Source of the DNA: Scylla paramamosain
Lineage: Eukaryota; Arthropoda; Malacostraca; Decapoda; Portunidae
Assembly (NCBI RefSeq): GCF_035594125.1
Contig: NC_087178.1
Span: forward strand, 12,163,251-12,227,250
Direction: 5' to 3'
Length of the DNA stretch: 64,000 nt
Of the stretch, positions 1 through 20,586 are shown piece after piece. A program made the position numbers and the translations under genes. Position 1 is the first letter of the stretch, and the number at the start of each line of letters is the position of its first letter. The notes under the pieces are model-generated. The model saw only the letters and a program-made list of their open reading frames with translations. It did not search any database and was not told the origin of the DNA.

Positions 1-11017
<11,017 letters not shown>

Positions 11018-11365
11018 GTGAGTATTCCTCCAGCCACTTACTCACACTTGGCGATACAAGCTTATCAATTGCAATATTAGGAATAGGTATACCACAGGTA
11101 GATGTATTACAAAAACAGTACAGAACACATTTATTGATAACTGGTTTAAATATTATGTTTCCTCTCTCCCATGGTGCTTCATCTCATCACTAGTCTCCTA
11201 CGTGACGACCAGCGACCAGCGTGGCCGAGCAGACATCCCAGTGCAGCTGAGCTGATTTGATAGCGACCAGTCCAAGCGACGGCCAGCGAGGCCACGTGAC
11301 CACGAACAATGATTCTTTTATTTACTGATCTCTAAGGAGATACTTACAGGTGTAGTGTCTCCAGG

Positions 11366-11401
<36 letters not shown>

Positions 11402-11850
11402 GTGTGTGTGTGTGTGTGTAAAAGGTTCAGGACAATGAGTGACGGTGACGAGAATAGTGACTACATTGTACGTAGACTAGTGTCGTGTTCATTTCTGGCA
11501 GTTTTTATTTCCTGTGTTGATATTCGCTCGATATGACGCGCACAAAATTCCGCTGCAAATCTGAATAGTGCACCAAGCGAGCCACACGTGAAATGGTACA
11601 CAACGCAAACCTTGACCAGTGCGGGGAGTCGCGTGGCCGCGGACATGACTCAAGAGGCCATTCTGGTGATGCTCAGTGATCTTAGTGTGTGTGAAGGTGC
11701 AAAAGGCGCTCCTCTCATTATGATGTCTATTGCAAATATTGATAAAATTGCAAATATTGATAAAAAATGTGAATGCGTTGTGGCGCCGCATCGAGTGATC
11801 GGCAGGTCACCAGTGTGCTCAGTAATCCTAGTGGCGGAGATTTTTTTTTA
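11018..11850. other. Unannotated stretch downstream of the EGF exons
   Basis: Contains a (GT)n run at about 11369-11420 and a directly repeated GCAAATATTGATAAAA at 11731-11766. No coding sequence supported. Confidence 0.6.
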
Positions 11851-11938
11851 GATGCGCGAACGCAATCCCCCGCTATCAAAAATTTCGCACTCGAGTTAAC
11901 CACATTTGGGTTAATCGCAGGGGTCAGCACCGCCGGAG
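11851..11938 (-). pseudogene. U1 snRNA 3'-half pseudogene
   Basis: 88 bp that appear identical to the 3' half of the complete U1 gene at 25849-26011, including the 3' terminal stem and Sm region. It stops abruptly at CCGGAG and lacks the 5' splice-site-pairing end. A T-run flanks the 3' end. Confidence 0.9.
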
Positions 11939-12486
11939 AGAGACGCTACCTTGAAAAGGCACCGGAGAGAACTGAGGCATGCGCCTTGGAAACAATGAAA
12001 TCCAAGTGGCAAGAAAACAGCTGCAAAAGAAAGGAACGAAAAAAGATGAGAGAAGATTTTTGTCGTGAAAGAGGAAAGTGATCATAACACAGCAATAAAT
12101 TAACCATCTGACCACTTGTTCTCTTCTAGGTCATGACTTTCATTAAACGCCTAAGGGCAAAAGCAAATTGTAACAGAGACGCCTAGGAAGAAAAGTACGC
12201 TTGCATTTTTTGTTAGGCAAATGAGACGAGAGAAAATGGCAGCTATGAGCCTGAAATGAAGGAGGGACTACACTAAACTTTTCCAGCTTGTCGGAATGTA
12301 TTTAGGCGTGCAGTCAGTACATAAATTCCCTGCTAACTAGGTCGTATATTAGAGTGAAGAAATCAATTAGGTAAAAGCTACATCATAAATAAAATCAACA
12401 TCCGTCAGGCATAGAAAGATATTTTGACAGGCAACACCGACATGTCCCTGAGTACTCCAGTCTCCTCTATGACATATGTGACCATC
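11939..12486. other. Unannotated stretch
   Basis: No gene or recognisable element seen. Confidence 0.5.
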
Positions 12487-14086
12487 AATAAATAGGTGGT
12501 GATGGTGAAGGCGGCAGACCCAACCTGGCAGCTCCGCGTCCAGGGAGTTGAGCTGGCATGGACCAACTCCTACCAGTACCTCGGAGTGTGGGTGGACAAG
12601 CGGCCGTAATTCACAGCCCACGCCGCCTACCTGAGGGAGAGGACGCAGTCTAGGCTGAGCGTGATGCGGGCCATGACGCGAATCAGCGCGGGCGCCACTT
12701 TTTCCGTCCTGCGCCAGTACTACGTGCACGCTGTTCGCTCACTGGTGGATTACAGCGCCCCCGTCCTCATAGCACTCTCTCCAAACCAGCAGGAGCGGAT
12801 CGAGGTGCTACAAAACACCGCAATGAGGACCATGCTGGGGGCACCGAGGTGGTCCAGCGCATGCGTCATGCAGAGCGAGACCAGACTGGTACCCCTCACC
12901 ACCAGGGTACAGTAGATCACGGCCTGCCGCGTAGCGAGGGTGCTGCAGCGTGACGCGGAGGGAGTGACACAGAGGAGACTAAGGCTGGCGGGGACGCAGG
13001 GCGCCGAATCTCTCCGCCGCAACCCGTGGCTGCTGCAGTGCACGCTGGCTACCCACAACCTGGCTCGCATGGAGAAATGGCCACAGGCGGACCTCCCTGC
13101 CCCCACCTTCCGCGCCCCACCCCCGTGGGAGCCACCCGCGGCAGAGTTCTCCGCCACACAGCTGCCCGCCAGCAAGGCGCTCTGCGCCGTGGAGGAGATG
13201 CGGCAGCACGCCTTCATGGCCATGGCGCAGGTCACCGAGCCAGACAGTGTTGTGTACTACACCGACGGCTCGGCTGACCCTGACAGCGGAAGGACGGGCG
13301 CTGCTGCCATCACCAGAGGGGCCGAGGTGTGTGAGAGGAGTGGGAGTACGAGGCAACGAGGCTGCTGACGCAGCCGCCAAGAGAGCTGCTAGTGGCCCCC
13401 AGGTGACAAGGCATGTGCCGCCCAGCCTGAGCCAAGTGAGGGCGCGAGCCAGGCTCGCCGCAACCAAGCGCGCCCGCCACACGCACCGGCAGCTGGAAAC
13501 AAGGAAGAGACAGGCAGCTTGGTACGCCTCCGCCACTGGCTACCAGTCTTTGGACGCCTCCCAGCAGCAGCCCAGAGCAGACGGCGTGTTGCTGCAACGC
13601 GTAAGGCTGGGCTACTGCACCAGGGAACAGCTGTACGACGACTTTCGGGGGCAGGAGTGCGACCACTGCGGGAGGCACAGCCGCCACCCGCTAGTGCACT
13701 ACCTACTGTCCTGTCCGGCCACCGCCGCCCTCAGACCAACGCCGCCACCACCGGCCCATCCTGTAGGCGGTGATCTCCTCAGCAGCCGCGAGGCCAGGGC
13801 TGCCCTCATCGTCCGCCACACGCCCACAGACCTGATGCTGCGAGTTCTCACGGCAGCGCCCCCTCCCCGCTGAACAGGTCGCAGCTCCTTTCCTGACCGA
13901 CGAGCAGCACTCCTCGCCGCGCCACCGCACCGCCCACCACCGGGCCCCAAGACTCCCCCCACCTGCGGGCTGGTGCCCGCTTTGTGTATTATGTACATTC
14001 ATGTATATTTTTTCCTTTGTGCAATATGTATATATGTATATGTTGACATAATACTCAATAAACCTTTAATAATAATAAATAGGTGG
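12487..14086 (+). mobile_element. I-like LINE family A, copy A1 (5'-truncated, with 13-bp target duplication)
   Basis: Matches copy A2 from the C-terminal part of reverse transcriptase to the 3' end (CAATAAACCTTTAATAATAA). AATAAATAGGTGG flanks it at 12487-12499 and 14074-14086, a clear target-site duplication. An in-frame TAG (12913-12915, CAG in A2) and a deletion at about 13337 removing most of RNase H make it non-coding. The 3' TAA repeat is typical of I-type elements. Confidence 0.9.
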
Positions 14087-14184
14087 CAGTCACGACTGGG
14101 CCACGGTCGGAGTCGGACGTGGTCGCTGCCACGCTCCCTCTGACCTAAACACCACGTGTGTCGTTCCCGCCTCGTTCAATCGTC

Positions 14185-15252
14185 ATGGCATTCAACAGTG
14201 ACCAAGTGCTAGTGCTGAACAACGGTTCAGGGAAGAGGGCAAGAGCATCCTCTTCTTCAGCATCCCTAAAGTGCTCCACACCCAAGAAAGCGGCCCGTAA
14301 CCTGCTGGAGGACAGCAGCAGTGATGAGCGCTCACCGAAGCGAGCCACCCGCAGCCTCCAGCCTTCATGGCAGGAGGACAACGCTACCGAAACGGACTGG
14401 GCCCCACTCGACCTCTCCGTTTTCAGCGATGTGGTGCAGCAGCAGCAGCAGGACGGCGGTGAGGAGCGAGGATGGACTACCGTCACGACCAGCCGAGCTC
14501 GCCGCCACCAGCCCCCGAGGCCCAAGTTCAAGCTGGGCAGCCTGGGAGAATACGAGAACTCTTACCGAGCCATCTCTGCCCTCGAGAGGGAGTATCCGAC
14601 CCTTCGGATACAGGTAAAGGTTAATCTCAAGGGAGAGCACGTGGTCACGCCCAAGGACGAGGATTCCACGGCACTCCTGCGCCGCATCGCGGAGGAAGGA
14701 AACAGGGTGCTCCTCCTCGACCCAAGCGAAAAGAGGCACAAAGTGGTCCTGGAGCGCTACCCGCTCGACCTGCCTCTCGAGGCGGTAGAGGCTCACCCTC
14801 AGGTGACCTCCGCCCAGCGTCTGACCTCCAGGAGGGACAAGTTGCCCACGAGACAGGTGCTACTTGTGTGTGTGGGGCCGCCGCCCGCCAAGTTGGATCT
14901 CGGCTGCTGGGGCAGATACTCCCTGCGCCCATACCAAGGTGAGCCTGTAAGATGTTACAGGTGCCAACGGTACAACCACCTGCAGGCGCGGTGCGAACAT
15001 GCCGCCAGGTGCGGCGTGTGCAGCCTGCCCCACCCGACGGAGGAGTGCATCGCCCGCCATAAGGCCAACGAGGCAACCACCACCAGGTGCCCAAACTGTG
15101 GGAAAAACCACCACGCGTGGAACCCCCAGTGCCCTGAGAGGCTCCGTAGGATGCCTCGTTCACGCCAGCAGCAACAACAGCAGTCTCAGGCGCCACCAAG
15201 GCGGCAACGTCGACGTCGCCATAAAGCGTCGCATGGGCAGCCCCGGCAATAG
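14185..15252 (+). CDS. Family A LINE ORF1 protein, prematurely terminated
   Basis: Starts at the ATG giving MAFNSDQVLVLNNGSG. The N-terminal half is low complexity. An RRM/PRE_C2HC-like core follows (LRIQVKVNLKGEHVVTPKDE), then three CCHC-type knuckles (CYRCQRYNHLQARC, CGVCSLPHPTEEC, CPNCGKNHHAWNPQC), then Gln- and Arg-rich sequence. It ends at TAG 15250-15252. Copy A5 has Gln at this position and stays open for about 230 more codons, so this stop is a mutation. It is the RNA-binding protein of the element. Confidence 0.85.
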   Translation: MAFNSDQVLVLNNGSGKRARASSSSASLKCSTPKKAARNLLEDSSSDERSPKRATRSLQPSWQEDNATETDWAPLDLSVFSDVVQQQQQDGGEERGWTTVTTSRARRHQPPRPKFKLGSLGEYENSYRAISALEREYPTLRIQVKVNLKGEHVVTPKDEDSTALLRRIAEEGNRVLLLDPSEKRHKVVLERYPLDLPLEAVEAHPQVTSAQRLTSRRDKLPTRQVLLVCVGPPPAKLDLGCWGRYSLRPYQGEPVRCYRCQRYNHLQARCEHAARCGVCSLPHPTEECIARHKANEATTTRCPNCGKNHHAWNPQCPERLRRMPRSRQQQQQQSQAPPRRQRRRRHKASHGQPRQ

Positions 15253-15925
15253 GTCGCTCAGCCCCAGCAGCAACAGCATCCACCACGTGGCCAGCCAGGA
15301 AGGTCAGCGCGAGATCCCGTCGCACCCGCCCCACCTCCAGTCAGGTCAGCTTGGGTCCCGCGGCAGGCCCCCTCAGCCACCCCCCCACCCCCGTCCCAGC
15401 CAGCGGCAAGACCGGAAGAGATTAACCGGCAACCCCCTCACCGCCGACCCGAGGTACAGCCTCCAGCCATAGGCACGGAGAGCCGCACCCCCTCCGCCCA
15501 CCCCTCCACTCGCTCAGGTAGCACCCCTACCAAGCATGCTCGAGCCAAGCCCCACCACCCAAGCAGCGGCACACAAGGGAGAGACCCTCCCAGCGACGCC
15601 CCCGCCCGTGCGGCGACAGGCCCAGCACCGACAACGGCGAGGAGGAGAGCCATGGTCCCGAGCAATCCTCTCCACGGGGTGCCCGCCTGTCTCAGCGAAG
15701 AAACCCGCGCGGTGGTCAACTGCCTCGTGGCGCGGATGGTGCAGTTGATGGCGGAGCTGCTTGCCAGCCCTGATCACGTCCCCGCTAGGCGGGACGATCT
15801 GGACGCGCTCCTCCGCCAGGAGACGGCCACGGCCATCTCTGAGTGCGGCCTCCTGCCACCACCGCTGAACTCGAGGGACCCACGTCTGTGCCCCTCCCTC
15901 CAACCACCAGACCTTCACCACCAAC

Positions 15926-16522
15926 ATGGAGAGGAGATATGCTGAGGGCGCCACCCACGCGGACCAGCCTGCAGGGCCCCCCAGGCTCAGAGTCCTGCAA
16001 TGGAACGTGCAGGGCCTGCGACCCAAGAAACATCAAGTCCTACAGGCCGTCTTCGAGGAACACCTTGACGTTGTGCTCCTCCAGGAAACACTGACACCCG
16101 CCGACTTTGAATGGAGGGTGGCGGGCTACACCCCTCACTCGCTCCCCACAGCGGAGGACACCCGAGGCTGTGCAGCACTGGTGAGGAACACAATCCCTCA
16201 CCGTAGGGTTGCAGCCCCAGTCAACTGCGGGGACGGTGTGGAGGTCCTGGCGCTGGAGCTGCAGGAGGGAAGTCTCCCGCTCCTGGTATACAACGTATAC
16301 AGGAGCCAGCGACACCAGCTGGAGGCAGGAGAGCTTCTCACCCTCGCCTCCCCCTCCAGTCTCTTGGTTGCGGGCGACCTCAACGCCCACCACCCCATGC
16401 TACAGTCACCGTCCCCAGCCAACGAAACGGACCGACCCTCACCAGCGACCACTTTGCCACCCTCACCACCCTCCCAGTGGCCCCGCCGGTCCCACCCCGC
16501 CTGCCCCCACGCTGGAACATAA
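15926..16522 (+). CDS. Family A LINE ORF2, N-terminal endonuclease part (broken)
   Basis: ATG at 15926 overlaps the natural ORF1 end (TGA at 15943-15945) by 20 nt. Reads LRVLQWNVQGLRPKKHQ, LLQETLTP and AGDLNAHHP, the first blocks of an apurinic endonuclease. After AHHPM a deletion removes the central endonuclease and shifts frame, so it is not joined to the polymerase frame. Confidence 0.8.
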   Translation: MERRYAEGATHADQPAGPPRLRVLQWNVQGLRPKKHQVLQAVFEEHLDVVLLQETLTPADFEWRVAGYTPHSLPTAEDTRGCAALVRNTIPHRRVAAPVNCGDGVEVLALELQEGSLPLLVYNVYRSQRHQLEAGELLTLASPSSLLVAGDLNAHHPMLQSPSPANETDRPSPATTLPPSPPSQWPRRSHPACPHAGT

Positions 16523-18870
16523 GGAGAGCGGACTGGACCAAGTTTCAGGCCTCTCTTGACGAGTGGTGGGCCGCCTATCAGCCGCCCGCCGACCTACATC
16601 AGCAGGAGAGGGACCTGACGACGGCCATCCAGACCGCAGCCGCCGCAGCCATCCCCAGGTGCACCCTGAGCCGCCGCCACCGGACAGACTGGTGGTACTA
16701 CAAGGAAGAGGTGCGCGAGCACAACCACCGTGTCAACCAGCACAGGAAACTGTACAAAAGGCGCCCCAACCCCAACAACCTAAGACTCCTACAGGATGTG
16801 GTGGCCCGCGCACGGCAGGTATCCCTGAGGGCCAGAGAGGCTAAGTGGCTGGAGTGGTGCGCCACTTTTAGCCACCACACGTCTCTAGGCCAGCTGTGGA
16901 GGAGCGTGAGGACAGCCTCCGGCGCTGTCCCGCCCCGCCCGCCCGCCCACCCGCACCCGCAGCAGGAGGCAGAGAGGCTTGCCACCATGTTCACCACGCG
17001 GAGCTCCAGTGACCAGCTTCCTCCCCAGACACAACGCATCCAGCAGCAGCTCCGACCACACCGCGACGAGGCTGTCAGGGAGGCGATGGAGGAAGCCGAC
17101 GTGACTGACCAGCCCTTCTCCCTTCAAGAGCCGGAGCGGGCTAGGAGGAGAGGCCGCGACACGGCAGCGGGGGCGGACGGCGTGCCATACTCCATGTTGG
17201 CGCACGCTGGGCCGGCTGGGGACGCCGCGCTGTTGGCCACCATCAACGCCTCATGGATGGCGGGCTGTCTGCCGCCCGCGTGGAAGGAAGCCGACATTCA
17301 GCCGATTCCAAAGCCGAGGGAGCCCACCAAGATCAGACCCATCTCTCTCCTCAGCTGCACGGCCAAAACGGCTGAGAGGATGGTGCTCGCGCGGCTACAG
17401 TGGCGCGTAGGGCCCTCTCACCCACATGTGTTCGGCTACACCCGCGAAGTGAGCACGGCAGACAGCATCCTCGCCCTGCTGACCCAAATTGACCGCCGCC
17501 CCGCCGTCATCGTCTTCATCGACCTCGAGAAGGCGTTCGAGCTAGCCAGCCCTCACGCCATCCTCGACGCACTCGTGCGGAAAGGGGTGCGAGGAAGGCT
17601 GCTGGCCTGGCTCCGCGACTACCTGCAGCGCCGCCGCGCCAGGGTTAGTAGGTTCCAGGGCCTGAGGTCGACCTTCAAGGTACTTGAGAACGGGACGCCC
17701 CAGGGCGGCATCCTCAGCCCCCTACTGTTCAACCTGCTGATGGAACAGCTAGTGGCACTGCCTTTCCACGCTGGCACCGTCCTGCTGAGCTACGCCGATG
17801 ACCTCGCCCTCGTGGTCACCGGAAGGGGCAACAAGCTCAGGAGGACGCAGCAGGCACTCGACCTCATCAGCGGGAAATGCCAGGACCTGGGGCTCAAGAT
17901 CTCGGCAGAGAAGTCCCGGGCCATGATGGTGAAGGCAGCAGACCCAACCTGGCAGCTCCACGTCCAGGGAGTTGAGCTGGCATGGACCAACTCCTACCAG
18001 TACCTCGGTGTGTGGGTGGACAAGCGGCCGTCCTTCACAGCCCACGCCGCCTACCTGAGGGAGAGGACGCAGTCTAGGCTGAGCGTGATGCGGGCCATGA
18101 CGCGAATCAACGCGGGCGCCACTTTTTCCGTCCTGCGCCAGTACTACGTGCACGCTGTTCGCTCGCTGGTGGATTACAGCGCCCCCGTCCTCATAGCACT
18201 CTCTCCAAACCAGCAGGAGCGGATCGAGGTGCTACAAAACACCGCAATGAGGACCATGCTGGGGGCACCGAGGTGGTCCAGCGCATGCGTCATGCAGAGC
18301 GAGACCAGACTGGTACCCCTCACCACCAGGGTACAGCAGATCACGGCCTGCCGCGTAGCGAGGGTGCTGCAGCGTGACGCGGAGGGAGTGACACAGAGGA
18401 GACTGAGACTGGCGGGGACGCAGGGCGCCGAATCTCTCCGCCGCAACCCGTGGTTGCTGCAGTGCACGCTGGCTACCCACAACCTGGCTCGCATGGAGAA
18501 CTGGCCACAGGCGGACCTCCCTGCCCCCACCTTCCGTGCCCCACCCCCGTGGGAGCCACCCGCGGCAGAGTTCTCCGCCACACAGCTGCCCGCCAGCAAG
18601 GCGCTCTGCGCCGTGGAGGAGATGCGGCAGCACGCCTTCATGGCCCTGGCGCAGGTCACCGAGCCAGACAGTGTTGTGTACTACACCGACGGCTCGGCTG
18701 ACCCTGACAGCGGAAGGACGGGCGCTGCTGCCATCACCAGAGGGGCCGAGGTGTGTGAGAGGACTCCCGACCACTGCTCCACCCTGCAGACAGAACTGGT
18801 GGCCATCCTGCTGGCCCTGGAGCACGCTCAACACCGGCGGGAGCGCACCGTGGTGCTCCACACCGACTCA
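16477..18870 (+). CDS. Family A LINE ORF2, reverse transcriptase and start of RNase H
   Basis: Contains the RT landmarks GADGVPYSML, IVFIDLEKAFE, NGTPQGGILSPLLFN and LLSYADDLALVV, with the catalytic YADD intact. RNase H then starts with YYTDGSADPDSGRTGAAA and ends at HTDS, where the CR1 fragment interrupts it. The frame continues after the insertion at about 19600. Confidence 0.9.
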
Positions 18871-19600
18871 TAAGAACATAAGAACATAAGAAATAAGGGA
18901 AGCTGCAAGAAGCGACCAGGCTTACACGTGGCAGTCCCTGTATGAAACACTCCTACCTATTTCCATCTGTTATCCCCATCCATAAACTTGTCTAATCTTC
19001 TCTTAAAGCTCTCTAGTGTCCTAGCACTAACAACATGATTACTGAGTCCGTTCCACTCATCTACCACTCTATTTGAGAACCAATTTTTTCCTATCTCCTT
19101 CCTAAACCTAAATTTTTCAAGCTTGAACCCGTTATTTCTTGTTCTACCCTGGTTGCTGATCCTAAGAATTTTGCTTACATCACCCTTGTTATAACCCTTA
19201 TACCACTTAAAGACTTCTATCAGGTCCCCTCTTAACCTACGTCTCTCTAGAGAATGTAAATTTAACCGCTTCAACCTCGCTTCGTAAGGAATACTCCTCA
19301 TCCCCTGTATCCTTTTAGTCATTCTCCTCTGTACTGATTCTAATAGACCTATATCTTTCCTGTAATGTGGGGACCAGAACTGCACAGCGTAGTCTAGATG
19401 AGGTCTGACCAGCGCCAAGTATAACTTTAATATTACTTCCGGCCTTCTACTTTTAACACTCCTAAAAATGAATCCTAGTACCCTATTTGCCTTGTTTCTG
19501 GCTTCTATGCATTGTTTCCCTAGACGGAGTTCAGAGCTAACTATAACTCCTAAATCTTTCTCGTACCCTGTACCTACCAGAGTTTGGGTGTTTAATGTGT
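18871..19600 (-). mobile_element. CR1-like LINE, 3' fragment nested in A2
   Basis: 730 bp nearly identical to the 3' end of the CR1-like element at 20587-23746. It includes the C-terminal RT residues and the 3' terminal repeat of an 8-bp unit (TTCTTATG on its own strand). It splits the RNase H frame of A2 just after HTDS. No convincing target duplication. Confidence 0.9.
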
Positions 19601-20261
19601 GGGGCTACAGGCTCCCCAACAGCCGTATCCCAGCGACAACGTGGGCCTCGTCACCGTCATCCTGGGTAGCCTCCAGAGCCTCGCCGCGCAGGGGCGGCGG
19701 GTGAGGCTCAACTGGATACCCAGCCAAGTGGGAGTACGAGGCAACGAGGCTGCCGACGCAGCCGCCAAGAGAGCTGCTAGTGGCCCCCAGGTGACACGGC
19801 ATGTGCCGCCCAGCCTGAGCCAAGTGAGGGCGCGAGCCAGGCTCGCCGCAACCAAGCGCGCCCGCCACACGCACCGGCAGCTGGAAACCAGGAAGAGACA
19901 GGCAGCTTGGTACGCCTCCGCCACTGGCTACCAGTCGTTGGACGCCTCCCAGCAGCAGCCCAGAGCAGACGGCGTGTTGCTGCAACGCGTAAGGCTGGGC
20001 TACTGCACCAGGGAACAGCTGTACGACGACTTTCGGTGGCAGGAGTGCGACCACTGCGGGAGGCACAGCCGCCACCCGCTAGTGCACTACCTACTGTCCT
20101 GTCCGGCCACCGCTGCCCTCAGACCAACGCCGCCACCACCGGCCCATCCTGTAGGCGGTGATCTCCTCAGCAGCCGCGAGGCCAGGGCTGCCCTCATCGT
20201 CCACCACACGCCCACAGACCTGATGCTGCGAGTTCTCAGGGCAGCGCCCCCTCCCCGCTGA
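19601..20261 (+). CDS. Family A LINE ORF2, rest of RNase H and C-terminus
   Basis: Continues RNase H with LNWIPSQVGVRGNEAADAAA, then a C-terminal zinc-knuckle-like region (CDHCGRHSRHPLVHYLLSC). Stop at 20259-20261. It would be fused to the upstream frame if the CR1 insert were absent, apart from about one base at the junction. Confidence 0.85.
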
Positions 20262-20586
20262 ACAGGTCGCAGCTCATTTTCTGACCGGCGAGCAGCACTC
20301 CTCGCCGCGCCACCGCACCGCCCACCACCGGGACCCAAGACTCCCCCCACCTGCGGGCTGGTGCCCGCTTTGTGTATTATGTACATTCATGTATATTTTT
20401 TCTTTTGTGCAATATGTATATATGTATATGTTGACATAATACTCAATAAACCTTTAATAATAATAATAAGTTATTTTAATAAATATCAATTATCAATTTA
20501 CTACACCACTTCAAAACTGAGTGGATGACTGGAGTTTACTATCATGTGTGTATGTCATCTTTGTGTGTGTAACATGGTAGATGAAA

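Larger units (their letters stand above)
14087..20469 (+). mobile_element. I-like LINE family A, copy A2 (near full length, interrupted by CR1)
   Basis: Contains a 5' UTR, ORF1 with CCHC knuckles, and ORF2 with an apurinic-type endonuclease, reverse transcriptase, RNase H and a C-terminal Cys/His region. It ends with a polyadenylation signal and a TAA repeat. Domain order and tail fit the I superclade. It is defective: there is a stop in ORF1, a deletion in the endonuclease, and a CR1 fragment inserted in RNase H at 18871-19600. Confidence 0.9.

Noticed and set aside
12979..13998. Long antisense frames across the family A LINEs
   Set aside because: GC-rich shadows opposite real retrotransposon coding sequence, with no recognisable domains.
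14645..15334. 229-codon antisense frame
   Set aside because: Shadow of ORF1 in A2, low-complexity composition.
14074..20480. A target duplication for A2 (AATAAATA near both ends)
   Set aside because: Both ends are AT-rich and only eight low-complexity bases match with a poor border fit. Not claimed.
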